Below are positions 45,881-60,500 of a DNA stretch of 64,000 bases, one piece after another. The notes beneath the pieces were generated by a model. The model was not told where the DNA came from, ran no database searches, and was given only the letters and a program-made list of their open reading frames with translations. Position numbers and translations under genes: made by a program. Source of the stretch: Vitis vinifera (Eukaryota > Streptophyta > Magnoliopsida > Vitales > Vitaceae); contig NC_081823.1 in NCBI RefSeq assembly GCF_030704535.1, forward strand, positions 94,501-158,500, read 5' to 3'. The stretch's first letter is position 1. Every line of letters starts with the position of its first letter.

Positions 45881-48800
45881 GAATGGTGAAGATTTAGTTT
45901 AAGGTATATAATTGGTACTTTTGAACCATTTTTTCCCCTAAATCTAACCATTGTACAATGTATGTTTTTTTTTTTTAATCCATTATAGTGTGATGCATTT
46001 ATCCTATATAGAATGCTTACAGAAAAAGCCTGCTAGATTTATTCATAAAAATGTTTGTGCTTTGTGGATTTGATTATGAGCTTTTGTAATTTTTTTGTAA
46101 CTGTTCCTCGTTTGCTTCATCCCCTCAAGATTGAAGTGTCACTGGGTGAGACTTTTATAAGAAGCTCTTTGATCCAGCATACCTTTCCACCACTTTTATG
46201 AGATCTTTAATCTCCCTCATAAGGTAGGGCATAATGGCAAGCTCATCCTCCCCTGCTTCACATAGAAAACAATTTACAACTGAGTCTCCCTCTGCTGCAT
46301 AACCTCTATTCTCCATGCTAATCAGAATAATGGACTTAATCCTAGAACTGACACGTATTGATATTCTACAAAGGGCTTGAAACAATAAAGGCTATGTGGG
46401 TTTATGGTCATTAGTTATTTTACCAACTTTTGTATGTGTTTGCTTTTTTGGGTGCATAGATTTTTCTTTTTCATTCATGACATTTTTTTACCATTTTTAA
46501 AAGTTTTGTTTTTGAAAATTTTGTTATATTAGTGCATGGTGGTTTGCATGCCATGATGTGGAGGATTTCCCCATCCTCCACTTCTAAATCGTCACAAAAC
46601 TTGCATGTGAATATTTCAATGTCAATGTGTTCCACTTAAGTTGTCTTATCCTGTTAAGCAGGGTACAAACCAATTACAGCAGATGTTGAAATTCAATATA
46701 TCTAGGATTATCTATGGGTAAAGCTTGCTTGAATATCAAAGATTGCATATAAAACCCCGGATATCAACCTTCATAGACTAGTGTATTGAGAATGTTTGAA
46801 GAAATGGACATCAACTGTCTCATTCCTTTAATTTTTCCAATTTTACCATCTTCTTCTCTTTTTCTTCCCTGAACTCCTACTACAGTGATTAAAAAATTAG
46901 GGCCATTTTTATCTTGACTGAAGTGTAAACAACAAGTGGAGGAAAAAAATAAAAAATTAGAGTGCGGTGATCGGTAATCTTAAAGCTTATAACCTCAGAT
47001 CCTTGCATTGGCTTGACTATCTATGCCTCAACATTGTTTTTAGTTACTCTCGGAACCCAAGCTAATTGTGTCTTAGAACAAAACAAAAAAAAGTTTCCAA
47101 AGCTGGTTGTTTGATTTTGTAGAAGGGATGTCTTCCATCAGCTTGCAGTAGTCTTCAAGTTCAGTGGATAATGGTATGGCTGAATGAAGCCTTTGGTGGG
47201 ATGTTATAATTGAAGTAGGGTTGTAATGGTAAAAGAACTTTCATTTCAATTATCTTCCATGTCAAACATGATGATGAAAACGAATTCGAATCCTGTTTGT
47301 CTCGTGTATTTGGCCCCAAAGTTGAATATAACCATAATACTCGATTGTGACTTTCTGTTTAAGACAAAAAAGAAAGGGAGAATATAATGCTGTAAGATTG
47401 GGGAAGTGCTATTACCTACCATTTCTCTCTCAACACTCGTCAATAGGCTATAACTTGGACGGGTTTGGTAGATTAAAAGGTTATCCAACAACAAACCTAT
47501 ATATCAATATGTTCAAACTCATGTCAAACTTAACCCAAGGTCGGATTGAGAATTTTTAATTCACACCAAAACCATGGTCATTTTAGAGTGACTAAAATAT
47601 GTCATGTTACAAACAACATGTGAAAAGCTAAATCTATCAAAGTGATAAAATATAATATTAACTACTAATTTAACATAAATAGATGTACATAAACTTAAAT
47701 TTTTATTATCAAATGTATTTTAATAATTAAAAAATGATAAAAAGTGAGAAAAGTTTTATTTATTTCTTATCCTTTTTATGTTCTTAATATTTGAATAAAA
47801 AATATATAATATAATTGAATATAAATAATAATGTTTGAGTTTGGGCTTGGTTGAATTACCTGTAACTTTAACCTATGTTAATTAATATTTTCAGGTTGGT
47901 GTTTCCCTAACCATGTCCAAAATTAACATGTTGAACACACCAACTTGGAGGTTGGATGGATTGGATTTACCCAAATTGCTACCTTACTAAACAATGTAGA
48001 TGCGGAGTCAAAAAGTAAAGGTACCCATGTTTAACATTATATCAGGGGAAAAAAAAAACCCTGCAAGAAGAACTTTCTTTTATTTCTGATCTAAATTGCG
48101 GAGAATACAAGAAAGCTACATATCATGAGCATGGTGATGGTTTGTAACAAGTTTCCAGCTCAGATATTAGCATATTATAACAATTTAACAAGATAAACAG
48201 CAACAAAAACAATCAGCTTAATGCATTATATAAAATTTCAAATACTAATAGTGGGGCTCATCCTGGACCTAGCTTGACATTTGAGTAGGTCTGAGTAATT
48301 AATTTTCAAGATCAGGTTCTGTTTGGATTGAAAGTTTTCTATCAGTCTGTATTTGGGGTAAGGTTTTTGTAAAAATAGATGCCTTAAAATAAACAGCTGT
48401 AGTGCCCTCTTTGTTAATATATAGTGTTTTGCTCTTCTAATAAAAAATGGTAATTATTTTTCATTTTACTATTTTTAGTTGAAATAAGAAAAAATAATTA
48501 TATTTTAAAATTTTGTTTTTATTGGAATACATCTCACCAGACTTTCTAGTCTGGATTAAATAGTTAAATGGTTTTTAAGTTTGGATTGAACAAGATATGG
48601 ATTTGCATTTCCACAAAAGATGAAACTGGGCTCATTGGTGCTTTGCCATTTTATCTTTTATGGATCGGTGTATTTTCATATTTTGGGTGCTTTTATTTGC
48701 AAATCAAGCTATTTTAGTCATGGAGTGAAACTTACTTTCGGATGTGTTTGCTTGGCAAAGAAAGTAGAGAGAGAAAAATACAAGGACATAAATAACGTAA

Positions 48801-48913
48801 AAAAAAATTATAATTTTTTATTTGATGGTTTATGAAAAAAATGGAAAAGAACTATATAGTTAAATAAGATATTTTTTTCCCAACTATTCTAAAAAAAATG
48901 ACAATTTTTTTTT

Positions 48914-48982
<69 letters not shown>

Positions 48983-50633
48983 CTTTTCATTTGTTTTTGT
49001 TTTTAATGTTATTATTACATAATTATGGATAATATAACTAGTTCACCATAGACCAACTGAGTTAACCAAAAACATTATATACATAATTATACGTCATAGA
49101 CAATTATTCATTTTTTAATCTTTTATTAGTTTTTAAATGGTACTTCTTTGAAAAGAATACTTCAAAGTTTCAAATAAAATTTTTATTAGAAGATTAAAAG
49201 TATTTTACAATATTTTAAAATATACTTCTTATAAAAATGGGATATTTGACAAAGTTTTTAAAAAATCCAAAAAATTATCTAATGACTTTTGGATTAATGA
49301 GTAACGGGACTTTTTTTTTTTTTTCCAAAAATAACAATTTTGTTATGTATGTAATCATCAAAAAATGCTTTTGAAGTACTTTCCTCTATTAAAAAGGAAA
49401 AAGAAAAATTAAATAAAACTAAGTGAGATAAATGTTTTTTCATTTAAATGAGTCATTTACAATAGCATAATAGGTCTGCTATAAGTTTTGATTTTTTTTT
49501 TATATTAATAATAAATATAGTTCATTTGCTCTTTAATTTAAGTACTAAGCTAAATTTATACCTATTTTATTGTAATCAAAATTGTAAAAGAAGTTTTTGC
49601 AAATAACTTAAGAGCGTTTTAAAACTAATTTTGAAAATCAAGCTCCCAAGTATTGCACTCAAATGCAAATGCATTATTGACATGAATTTAGAAATTTATG
49701 AACTTGGATTGGGTTGAGTACTCTCCATAAATTTTGAAAACCCATACTTAATTTTAGTGAATTTTCCTACTCTCCCATATAAACATAATTTGTAAGCTTT
49801 TAGTCTTTTACCAATAACCATTACAAGCTTATCTTAATTTGTTTACATTTAGCTAAGTATTTAGTTAAAACACACGAAATAAAATAAAGTTGCAAGGACA
49901 TAAAATAGAAAATAGAAAAAAGTTAAAAGAAAAGGAAATTCTTAATTGAAAATAATTTTGAAATTAGGTTATTTTTTACAATTAATTTAAATATTTTATA
50001 AAATATTTAAAAAAATAATCGAAAAAAAATTAAGAATTTCTATATTATATACAAATGTATAATATTTTATGGAGAAAAAGTTTTAAAATTATTTTTTATA
50101 TTTGAATTTTCAAATAGATTTTGTTATTATAAATATTTTTAAAAATTGTTTATTAAGATAGCTCATGTTCCATAATTATTTTTAAAAACACTTTTTTTTT
50201 TAATTTGAAAATATATTTACAAGACTTTTCACAAAAACATTATATATAGTTTGTTATAAAAATGGGCTATTGTTTAAAATAAATTTAGGGTATTTTCAGT
50301 TAATTTTTTTATAGTAACTAAGCAATAATTTAAAATGATAAATAATATTTTAGATATTTTTGTATTGTAAAATTGTTTTCTATACTTCAGTTCTTAAATA
50401 AAATTTTATTTTTAAAAATGATTAAGAATTATTTTTTGACAACATGTGGAAAAGCTATTAAGATATAAAAAAAGAAATTATGGATTAGTGATGGTTTTCT
50501 TGTATAGCGCGAAACAGAGGATGTTTGCCCATTTCCAAAAACATTCAACACCAACCGTTAATTAACAGCCGTCACAATACAGAGAAAGACGCGCTCGGAA
50601 GTCGGAAGAGGGGTTTTCAAAGAAGAGTCCCTG
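45881..50633. other. Long AT-rich intergenic region
   Basis: Between IMP1 and the lectin-like gene. It is very AT-rich, with poly-A/T tracts and one long (AT)n array. A 76-codon minus-strand ORF (46155-46385) shows no family I recognise. No transposon ends were identified. Confidence 0.5.
48917..48966. repeat. (AT)25 microsatellite
   Basis: Uninterrupted AT dinucleotides, followed by a T-run. Confidence 0.95.
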
Positions 50634-50641
50634 TATTTATA
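50634..50641 (+). promoter_or_regulatory. TATA-like box of the lectin-like gene
   Basis: TATTTATA lies 93 bp before the ATG at 50735, a plausible spacing for a leader of about 60-70 nt. Confidence 0.4.
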
Positions 50642-50734
50642 CACAGAGCAGGAGAGTAAAGAGAGTAGAGACGAGCAGGGAAGACAAGGCACTGACAAAA
50701 GCCCAGAAAACCCAGTTATCAGAAGCCAGTAATC

Positions 50735-51439
50735 ATGGCTGAAAATGTATCAGAAGACGCCCACGACTATTCTTTACTCAAGGATCTCAGATTGCAAATC
50801 GGTGTTGAAGATTCATCTTTCTCCCTCTGCTTTTGGGTTTACCTCATGAACTCCACTCCATTTCCTGCTACAATAATCGGACAGGTCTTAAACTACCCCG
50901 TTTCTTGTTTTCTTGGTTGCTTTTCTATTTTCCTGTCAATTTCATTGTTGTGTACGATGCCCGTTTATCCCCTTCTTTTTTGGTGTTCTTGAGGTTTTGG
51001 TGTGCTTGTCGTGGGTGTTCTGGGTATGGTTGTTGGATCTTCTTTTGTGGGTTGGTTGTGGAAACTGGGACAAGTTTCAGTTTTTTTAAGGTTCCACAGT
51101 GTGTCTGAAGTTCACTGAGTCTGTAATTATCTTTGTTAATCAATTGAAGCAAAATACCCATTTGTCAAATTTGTTGTTTTCTGTTTGTGTGGTTATTATA
51201 TGCTGTTTGTTGATATTTTTCTGCGGATTGGGGGTAAAAATATAGCATAAGTTTCAAGTTTTTTGGGTGCCAAAAAGTGTGAAGTCAATTGCAATATGTA
51301 ATCTCTATACCATTGGTTGGAAAGGTGTCAAATTCTCATTTATGTGTTTTTATAATTTGATTTATCATTTGCAATATTAAATCATATACGGTAAATAATC
51401 CCCATTGTTATCTCTCTGTTTCTCTGTTTATCTCATTAA

Positions 51440-51500
<61 letters not shown>

Positions 51501-54500
51501 AGATTTCTCTCATTTTAATGAAATTATTTGTCATTTGGAATGCTTTTGTGATGTTTTTTCATTATCAGTTTGTAAGATGATTGGGGGTTTTGCATTTAGT
51601 AGGTACTAGGTGCATCTAAAATCTGTGGCATTTGCGGTTGGTAAGAACAGAAGTTATCTATAATAAGATCATCTCTCTGCAGTCCATTTTCAACCTCTAA
51701 TTACCTCCTTTTCATCCTCATTGTGGTCTTCAATTGTTCTCTCTTCTATCTCCTCCTCATTGGCTGCATCAAACATCTTTTTTTGTATCAGCATTGCCCA
51801 ATGTACCATAGAGGTGATATGCAGATAATGGTTGCTGTAAAAATTGGGTCCCCTAGCAACACTCCTCTAGCATTTGCTTTATCACCTCCATTTTTGTATA
51901 TCTAGTTGGCCCTGATAAGAGATGCATTTGTTCAATTGGGGTCTTTCAGTGGTGATTGAAAGATTAATGGGTCAGCTTTGATGATGGGAAGTCAAGTTGA
52001 ATCAGTTGTTTAACTTTTTTCTTGTGGTCAGCGGTTTATATTTCTAAAGTTTTGCTAGACCAACTTTTTTTTTTTGATAAGTTTTGCTTGACCAACTTAT
52101 TATTTCTAGTCTTACAAACCGAGCTTGTGTGTATAGCTCTATTAATGTTTTCCTTGATGGATTAATAGGTTTTAAGCTGAGAATTTTTTTCTAATAATTA
52201 TTAATGCATTTTTATATAAATTGTTAATATTATGCAAACAATTGTAAATATTGGAACTGTAAATTATTAATTGAATGGCTCATGTCCTCTCTATCTTGCA
52301 TGCACTTGCCACCATCCACTTTGATGTCAGAGCTTGGTCATTATCTTCTTCAGACCTATTTTCAGTAAAATCTCTCTTTAGCCCTATCCAACCTTTCAAA
52401 TCTTGCTCATTTCTTTCCAGTAAAATTCATTTGGAAATCTAAAGCCCCATCTAAGATCAAGGCCTTTGCTTGACTAGTGGTCAACAAGAAGGCTAATATC
52501 AATGACTTGCTACAAGTGAGAAGTCCTTACAAAGCCTTTAGTTTTGATTGTTGCACTATGTGTGCGGAGAGTAGGGAATTGGTTGACCATCTTTTCTTAC
52601 ATTGCCCTATGACTTTAGGGCTATAGCATAGGCTTTTCAAACTAGCTAGACTCGATTAGGTTCCTCCTAGAAGCACAAGTGATTTAATGACTATCTTTTA
52701 AGGATTTAGGTAGTACAACTAGAGGCAAAATTTAGTGGCAAATTGCTTACCTCACTTTGATTTGGATAGAATGGAAGGAAAGAAATGCAAAGATTTATGA
52801 GGATATATAGAGAACTACAAAATCCATTTGGGGCCTTTGCATGGCTTTTGACAAATGAGAAGGTCAATATTAATGACTTGCTCTGATGGAAAAGACCATA
52901 CACAATGCTTAGCCCAAAATGGTGTGTTATGTGCAAGCAGAATGGTGAGTTTATGGTATTATGGTATAACCTTTTTTGACTTGCAGGAGTTGATTGGGTT
53001 TCCACCTAGAAAGATGGAGGAGATATTGATTATAACATTTAGAGGTTTTGAGAGACTTTTTCAAGGCAAGACACTTTGATGCATTGCTAGACTATCTTTG
53101 ATTTGGACCATTTGGCAGGAAAGGAACACAAGAATTTTTGTTTGTTTGTCACAAGTTTGAGTCGAGTAAGGATAGGTGGACTTCAGAAGCGCATTGGGAC
53201 TTATTTTACTTCTCTTCTTCATTGTAGGCTTCTACTAGTGAATTGCAAGCATTTATTTGAGCCTTATTTTGCTAGATTGGAACCTTGTTTGTAGAACCAC
53301 GAGATCGACAAAGGATTAACCTTGTGAATGGCTACCACTATTAGTAGGTTTTATCAAGCTAAATTTTGATGGATGTTTATTTGGCAACCCTGGGCAATTT
53401 GGGATTGGAGGGTTGATTAGAGTTCATTTTGGTAGAGTGTTAAAGAGCATTATCTAAACCTACAAGCTAAGGTTTAGCCATTGAGACAAAGATTCTAGCC
53501 CTTCTGGAAGGGTTGTTACTAGCAAAAACTTAGGGTTTTTCCAATTTTCTAGTAAAAGGTGATTTTGATGTTGTCATATTGTGAACGAATAAGAAAGAAA
53601 GAAGACTACGGAAGTTTGATTGGTGGTTGTTCTAGACTATTGACATTTCTTCATATATGGGATGCTCATTCTCATGGACTCCTTGCTTAGGCAATGACAT
53701 GACAAATGCGTTAGCTGATCCTTCTTTGTGTAGAGGATTAGGTACTTCTTGGAAGGATTGCTTGTCCTTCTTTGGACATAATACTTCATCACACTGAAAT
53801 CATTGTTTTCTTATAAAAAAAAAAAATGAAAAAAAAAAATGTGGGACCTAATTTATTTTTCTTCTTCTTGTTTGGCCTTTACAACTACAACTTGCGAGGG
53901 AACTCCTTTCAATGTCATTAAGCTCAATTGGAATATTGTGTCTGAATCATAAGGGTTAAAATAGTAAAGCTAGGAGCAAAGCTCCGATCTATAGAGAGTA
54001 GAGTCGCCTTCTTATGTATGTTTCTTTTGGCAATATATTAAGGTATAGGTCTTGTTTTGTACTTTGGGGAATTCATCCACTTGCTTTGTTTATCTAGGGT
54101 TTTGTATCTTAAGGGGGGATTCCTGGTCCTTCACATTACTTTCAATTTCTTATCAATGACTGGTTGTTTCTTGTAAAAAAGAAACTGTAAATAGTGGAAC
54201 TGTTTTTTGTTTTTTCCCTACTCTTTATATAGTGAACCTTAGTGACTAAATCTATTGGATATGAAAAATAACAGAATAATCTGAATAACAAATAGCTTTG
54301 AAGATCCAAATCATGTATATAAAGGCTACTCTTCTCATCATAGCTTTCTTCATTTATCCATGATTAGTTGTTGACAGCAATTGAATGGGTTAGCATTTTA
54401 ATGGATTCTGAAATAAAGGCTATACCTTTTTTTTTTTTGATCAGAAACGAAGAAAAATATATTAAAAGAAGAAAAGATATAAGAGAAGGAAGAGATACAA

Positions 54501-57500
54501 GAGAAGGAGAAGAAACAAGAGAAGGATGAGAGATCTTTCCCACAAAAACAAAAACTGAATAAAAGAGAAAACACCCAACTTTAGAAAACTAAATACAAAG
54601 AAAAACCCCAACACTCTCAAACTTTTGAAACGCAAACCGCAGTCCAGTTGAGTTGTAAAACACTAAGAGGAACTCCGTTAAAAGCTGCAGTACAAGAGGC
54701 CCAAAGAGAGGAATAGAAAAGAAGCAAGTCCCATAACATCTCTTCCGTTCTCCCCTTATCCTCAAAAATCCTATTGTTTCTCTCTTGCCTCACCATCCAT
54801 AACAAAGTGAGGCAAGCGATTTGCCAAAGTGTCTTGCCTCTTAATGAATTCCCCAAACCTTTAAAAGCAATAACCATCGTGTCCACAATACTCCTTGGAG
54901 GGACCCAAGCCAACCCTGCTAGATTGAACAGCTTGTGCTAGAGTCCAATGGTAGCAGGACAATGAAGAAAAAGGTGGTCGATCGATTCTCCATTTCCTTT
55001 GCAAAGAATGCACCATTGAGGACAGAGGGATTTGTAGGGTCTTCTCAATTACAACTTGTCATTGGTGTTTACCTTCCCATGTACTACTAACCAAGTGAGG
55101 GCCTTAACCTTTGAGGGAGCTTTTGAACTCCACAAAAACTTGGCCGGAAGGAACAAGATAGGATTTGAGACTTTTGATAAGGCCAAGAAAAAAGATTTCA
55201 CTGAAAACAAGCCTGATGATGAAAAAGACCAAACTCTTGAATCTGCCAAAGAAAGTGAGAAAAGCATTGAACTAAGGGAGGATATGATTTTCTGAAGGAG
55301 ATCAATTTCTGTATCAGTAAGATTACGACGAAAATTAAAATTCCAAGACAGTAGAAAGAAATTGCCAAGGATATTTGAGATAGTGGGGTTTTTCACAGAA
55401 ATAACTCTATAAAGACCAGCAAATTGAGAGCACAAAGTTTGGTTACCCCACCAAAGATCTTCCCAAAAACGGATTCTCTCCCCATTCCCCACCACTAGGC
55501 GAACGAAAGGGGAGAAATCCTGGAAAACTTGAGCAATAGCCTTCCAAGGACATCTGTGTGACCATCTAACCACCATCTTGGCGTCCCATCCATTAGGATG
55601 TGTCCCATAAATACTTGTAATAACCTTATGCCAAAGACCATTCCTTTTTCTAGGGAACCTTCAAAACCATTTCCCTAAGAGAGCAATATTTCTCAAAGAA
55701 ATCTTCCCGAAACCCAAACCTCCCAACTTCTTTGGCCTACAAACAACATCCCATCTGATAAGATGATCTTTCTTCCCTTCCCCCGCCCTAGACCAAAGAA
55801 AATCCCTTTACAGCTTCTCAATCTTTGAGGCTATTGATATTGGAATTTTGAAGAGGAAGAGGAAGTAGCTAGGGATGTGAGACAAACTTGACTGAATTAA
55901 AGTAATACTCCCTCCCAAAGACAAAAATGCTTTTTTCTAACCATCCAACCTCCTCGATATTCTCTCAACCATCGGGTCCCAAAAGCCTATTGTCTTTGGG
56001 TTCCCTCCCAATGGAAGACCTAAATAAGACAAAAGCCACTCTGACACTCTGCAATAAAAAACTGAGGTTAAACTAGACAACAACTCTTGCCTTGTATTAA
56101 TACCTGAAATGATGCTTTTTTCTAAGTTGATTTTTAATCCCGATACTTGCCCAAAAACCAAAAGGATAAGCTTAAGGTTTTGAAGATGTTCCAAAGAGGC
56201 TTTAGAGAAAAAGATGGTGTCATTTGCAAACTGTAGCAAAGACACTCTAGTCTTGTCCCTTCCCACAAGAAGCCCTCAGTTAGCCCAGTTTCCTCTGCTC
56301 TGATCATCAACCTACTTAGAACATTTGCTACTAAAGTTAAAAGGAAAGGAGAAAGGGGGTCTCCTTGTCTCAAACCTCTAAAGGCTATACTCTCTTGGTC
56401 TCCCGCTTCCTCTCCCTTCCTTCTCTCTCTCTCTCTCTCTCTCTCTCTTTGTTTGAGGGATGATTGATGCACTTTTTATTTTCGTAACACTCGGGTGTAT
56501 TTCACACCAAGGATATTTTCTTTCATTCTTGACTAAGATTGGTGCATCGTTATAAATTGTTTTTTCACTTTTCCTGTAGTTTTGTATCTCTTCTGTTTTT
56601 CCCTTTTCCATGATTTCAAGATGGCTAAGTTCATGTGTTTTTGGATTTGCAGGTGCATTCAGACATCACAGGCAGTGCCCCTTTTCTTGTTTTAAATGAA
56701 AAGAAAAAAATGATGCTTTTACCATTGCTTTATCTACACAGAGAAGCTCTCTATCCTGGAAATTCCACTTCATGGACTGAAGTTCCCTCTGCATCTGCAG
56801 AGGTTGACTTTCCCCTCAAGAGATGGGTTCATGTGGGATGTGAGGTACATTACAAACACCCTTCAAATCACACAATTATCCATCTATGGATTAGTTTAAG
56901 GCTTATTTTCTGTCATCAATTTTCTCATAAAAATTGAGATTATTATATAACAGTTTTTTCTTAAATTCTTCAACAGTTGTACAAATAAATTAACTGAACT
57001 GATGGTGTATTAAATCCATGTTGCTTGAACTTGGGTCCTAGGATTTTGTTCATCTTGTGCTACACCCTTTATGTTTTGGATCTTTGATGCATAACATTTT
57101 AGGGGCAACTATACTTTCTGAAAATGTTTTATGGGGCGGCTCTTTAAGTAACTATGAACTCAAGTGCATACAGATTTATGATTCACAAATTGGGTGTAGA
57201 TTTCCAATAAACGAAGCTTTATATATACAGAATGGCCTTTGTTAGCCTTCATGGATAGAAATAGTAGATTTATTTTTTCTTTTAATTTTTTTGGGTGTGT
57301 GTGCACAAGCCTGTATGTGGGGTTGGCTGTAAAGCTTTTCTCTATGGTGCATGCTATTTTCTAGTGAAAGATCATGGTTGATGCACCAAAGTTGGTCTCC
57401 TAAGGTAAGTGGGACAAGGACAGAATATATACAGTGTGATCTCAGTAAACCTATGGGATAGAGGTAAGTGGGACAAGGACAGCATATATACAGTGTGATC

Positions 57501-60500
57501 TCAGTAAACCTATGGGATAGAATGAGGATACTGAAAATTGATGGTTGGGAGATACCATCTTTATTTATTCTTTTGGATTGATTTTTTGTCCTTCAGGGAA
57601 GATTGAGAAGTGTATTGCACATAGAATTAGAGCAGTATTCATCTAAGACAGTATTAGTATGTAAATAGTGCTGTCTATAATTGGGTTTAAGGCTTGGCAT
57701 GATTTTTAGGCTACATGTGGGTCATAGAATGAGATAGTTGTTGTATTCCATTTCACCCATTCCAATGTTTGGATACAGGAAGGCATTTTATCGTCAAATT
57801 CTAATAGGTCTGCAACACCTATGAAGCATAGTGGTAGAAATCCATCTAGAGATGTGAGTTTGCAAAAATGATTCCTTAATTAAAAGTGACAAGTTTATCC
57901 TTATAGTTGTCAGGCAAATCACAATGCTATTTTTTTTTTTTTCAAAAGAATCTTGCAAAAAGGGGCATAACCCGTAAGCACAAGAGGTATGATGAAAGCT
58001 CTTGTCTAAGAAGAAAATAAATATAAAGACAAGAAAATAACCTTCGCTGATAAAATAATAAAGGTCCAACAAAGAGCAAGAATCCAACCCTATAGGATCT
58101 CTAGGCCATTGTAATGATGACTTGAAAAAGACGTCTTTCAACCTCTGAGCGAATCTCCACACCTTTCACCTCCTTTTATCCAAGTCTTTCACATGCCAAT
58201 TCAGAAGGAGATCTTTATTTGTCTAGAGAAGAACCTATTGAAACCCAAAAAATGTGAGTAAAAGATCTTATAACAAATTTGCTTTGTCACAAAGAATAAT
58301 GATGTGGTTTGTCATCTCCTTTGCCATCTTACATAAATTGCATTTGTTAATTAAGGATCACTCTCTCTTCATCAACTGATGTAGACTAGTGTTTAAAGTT
58401 TATGGAAATTTCCCCTATATTTTCACAAAATTTCCGTGTTTCAAAGGTACCGAAAGGATATTATAGTGGAAATTTCTATCAAATGATTGTTGCCGAAACC
58501 CCAAGCCATAGTAAGGGAAAGCTAGATCTTTTGTCTTATTATTTATGCTTGCATATGCTATATTTAAGTAAATATCTATGCACAAAATTAATTATTAAAA
58601 TAGAACTTTAGCCTAACACTATAATATATTAATGCATAAAATTAAATATCAAAATAAAACTTTGGTAAATAAATTAATTTTAATTATCTTATTTTCAAAT
58701 GTGATTTAATTGATTGTTAAAAATATAAAACCATCATAATAATTTTTCTAAGAAGTCTTTTTTATATCTTTTGTGTAGTAATTAAATATGGCGAGAATAT
58801 AAAGTTTTAAATAAAATTCTAAATATTTTTAAATATAAGTAATTATACTTATTTATTATTTCTTTTATGTCCTTGAATATTTTTAGATTAGATAAATCAT
58901 CATTTTAGCATTAAATATGTTTTCAAGTTATACAAATTATTGTCAAATTTCACAACTATTATCATACATATATTGTTTTCTTCAATAAAGTGGCTTTAAT
59001 ATGCATGTTATTGCTTATTTTATTATTTCTTGGAGTTTTTCCCAACATTTCTATGAGTTTGATCAATTTTTGTCCAACGATATTTTTTTGTTTGAATTTC
59101 CTTTTAATATTTCCAATATTTCTGTAAAGTTCAACCATTGATATTTCCATAATTTTTTATATTCTTATCCTTGATCTAGAATAAAGATTTTTGACCTGGT
59201 AGTCTCCCAAACAAAGAAGAAGAACCCCACAGGTGCACTAGAACTCCATGCCTCCCTTGTAGGAAAGATATTTGCTCTTGTAGTGTAGAAAAAATTGTAA
59301 TAAGACTTGCCTGAAGAAGACCCCTCCTTCGCTTCCCTCTAAACCATCTTGTCCACCCTCATCTCTAACACTCCCATGGAATGAATGAACTCCATAAAAG
59401 GATCCATCATCTCTAGCTCCCAATCTTTAAAAGGCCTATGAAAATAGGGTTGTAATGAACTGCATTCTTAAGTACTGCAAGATTCTTAAACTCATGGCTT
59501 CCCTCTAATGGCTTTCTGTAGTCCCATCCTAAAAGCCTCTCTTGCCTCCTATTACCCTTGCGATTCTCCTCCACAAGTTATTTGTCTTGGTTGCACATAT
59601 CTCTAAAGCCACCTAGCAAATAAGGCCTTACTTATGGAAGAGAGCCTTCTGATTCAAAAACATCCCTTTTTTTACCCAACACCTCATTAACCCACTTATG
59701 AGGTGAAGCTTTCTCCCCTCAACTTGATTCTTACACAAGAAGTGTCTTTGTATCTTCTCCAAAATGCTTTTAATCACCCTTGGAATGACCATTGATGCAT
59801 GAAATAAATTGGAAAGTTTGAAAGCGCATTTTTAATAAGTGTCAATCCACTTCCCTCAGACAAATCTTGATGGAAGCTAACTTCTTCCTAAAATATTCCT
59901 TTACTGAATCCCCAATAGAAGGTTAACAACATGATGGTAATGGTTAACAACACAATCTCCAGATTTTGATTGACTTTTTTGACTTGTAAAGCTATTAACT
60001 TTCCTAAACACTTACGTTATTAAGATCCATGATGTGTACTGGATTAACACTCTTCCTAATGTGTGGCCCCTTACCCTCATGTAGACACAGATTAGCAGTT
60101 ATGGATTATGTTAAATAGAAGGGGGACTAAATAGTAAGAGAGACTCAAATTTGAGACCTCTAGTTAATGGTAACTCCGATACCATGTTAAGTTACAAATT
60201 GACTAAAAAGCGTGAGGTGTTTGGATATCGCCCTACAATGTTTACCGGGAAAACGTAACTAATTACATGCTTTAGCTACGTTTGTCTTTTGTGATGTTTT
60301 GTGTTCTTTTCTGGAGTGGCTTATGATTTATTTGTTGATATGTTCATGTTAGGTTGCTACAGATTTTATGCGGCTTCACATTGATGGCAAGATTGTGGGA
60401 GAGAAGCTTCTATCTTCCTTGTCTAACAATGAATCTGATTCAAATGGTTCAGGGAGAGTAACTTTGGTTGGTATTGGTGGAGATGATGCTGTACAGGGTT

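Noticed and set aside
46155-46385. 76-codon minus-strand ORF with protein-like composition
   Set aside because: No family recognised, no splice partners found, and it lies in an otherwise AT-rich intergenic region. Could be a pseudogene exon, but unsupported.
56401-56611. Arg/Glu-rich minus-strand ORF
   Set aside because: It is translation of the (CT)n microsatellite.
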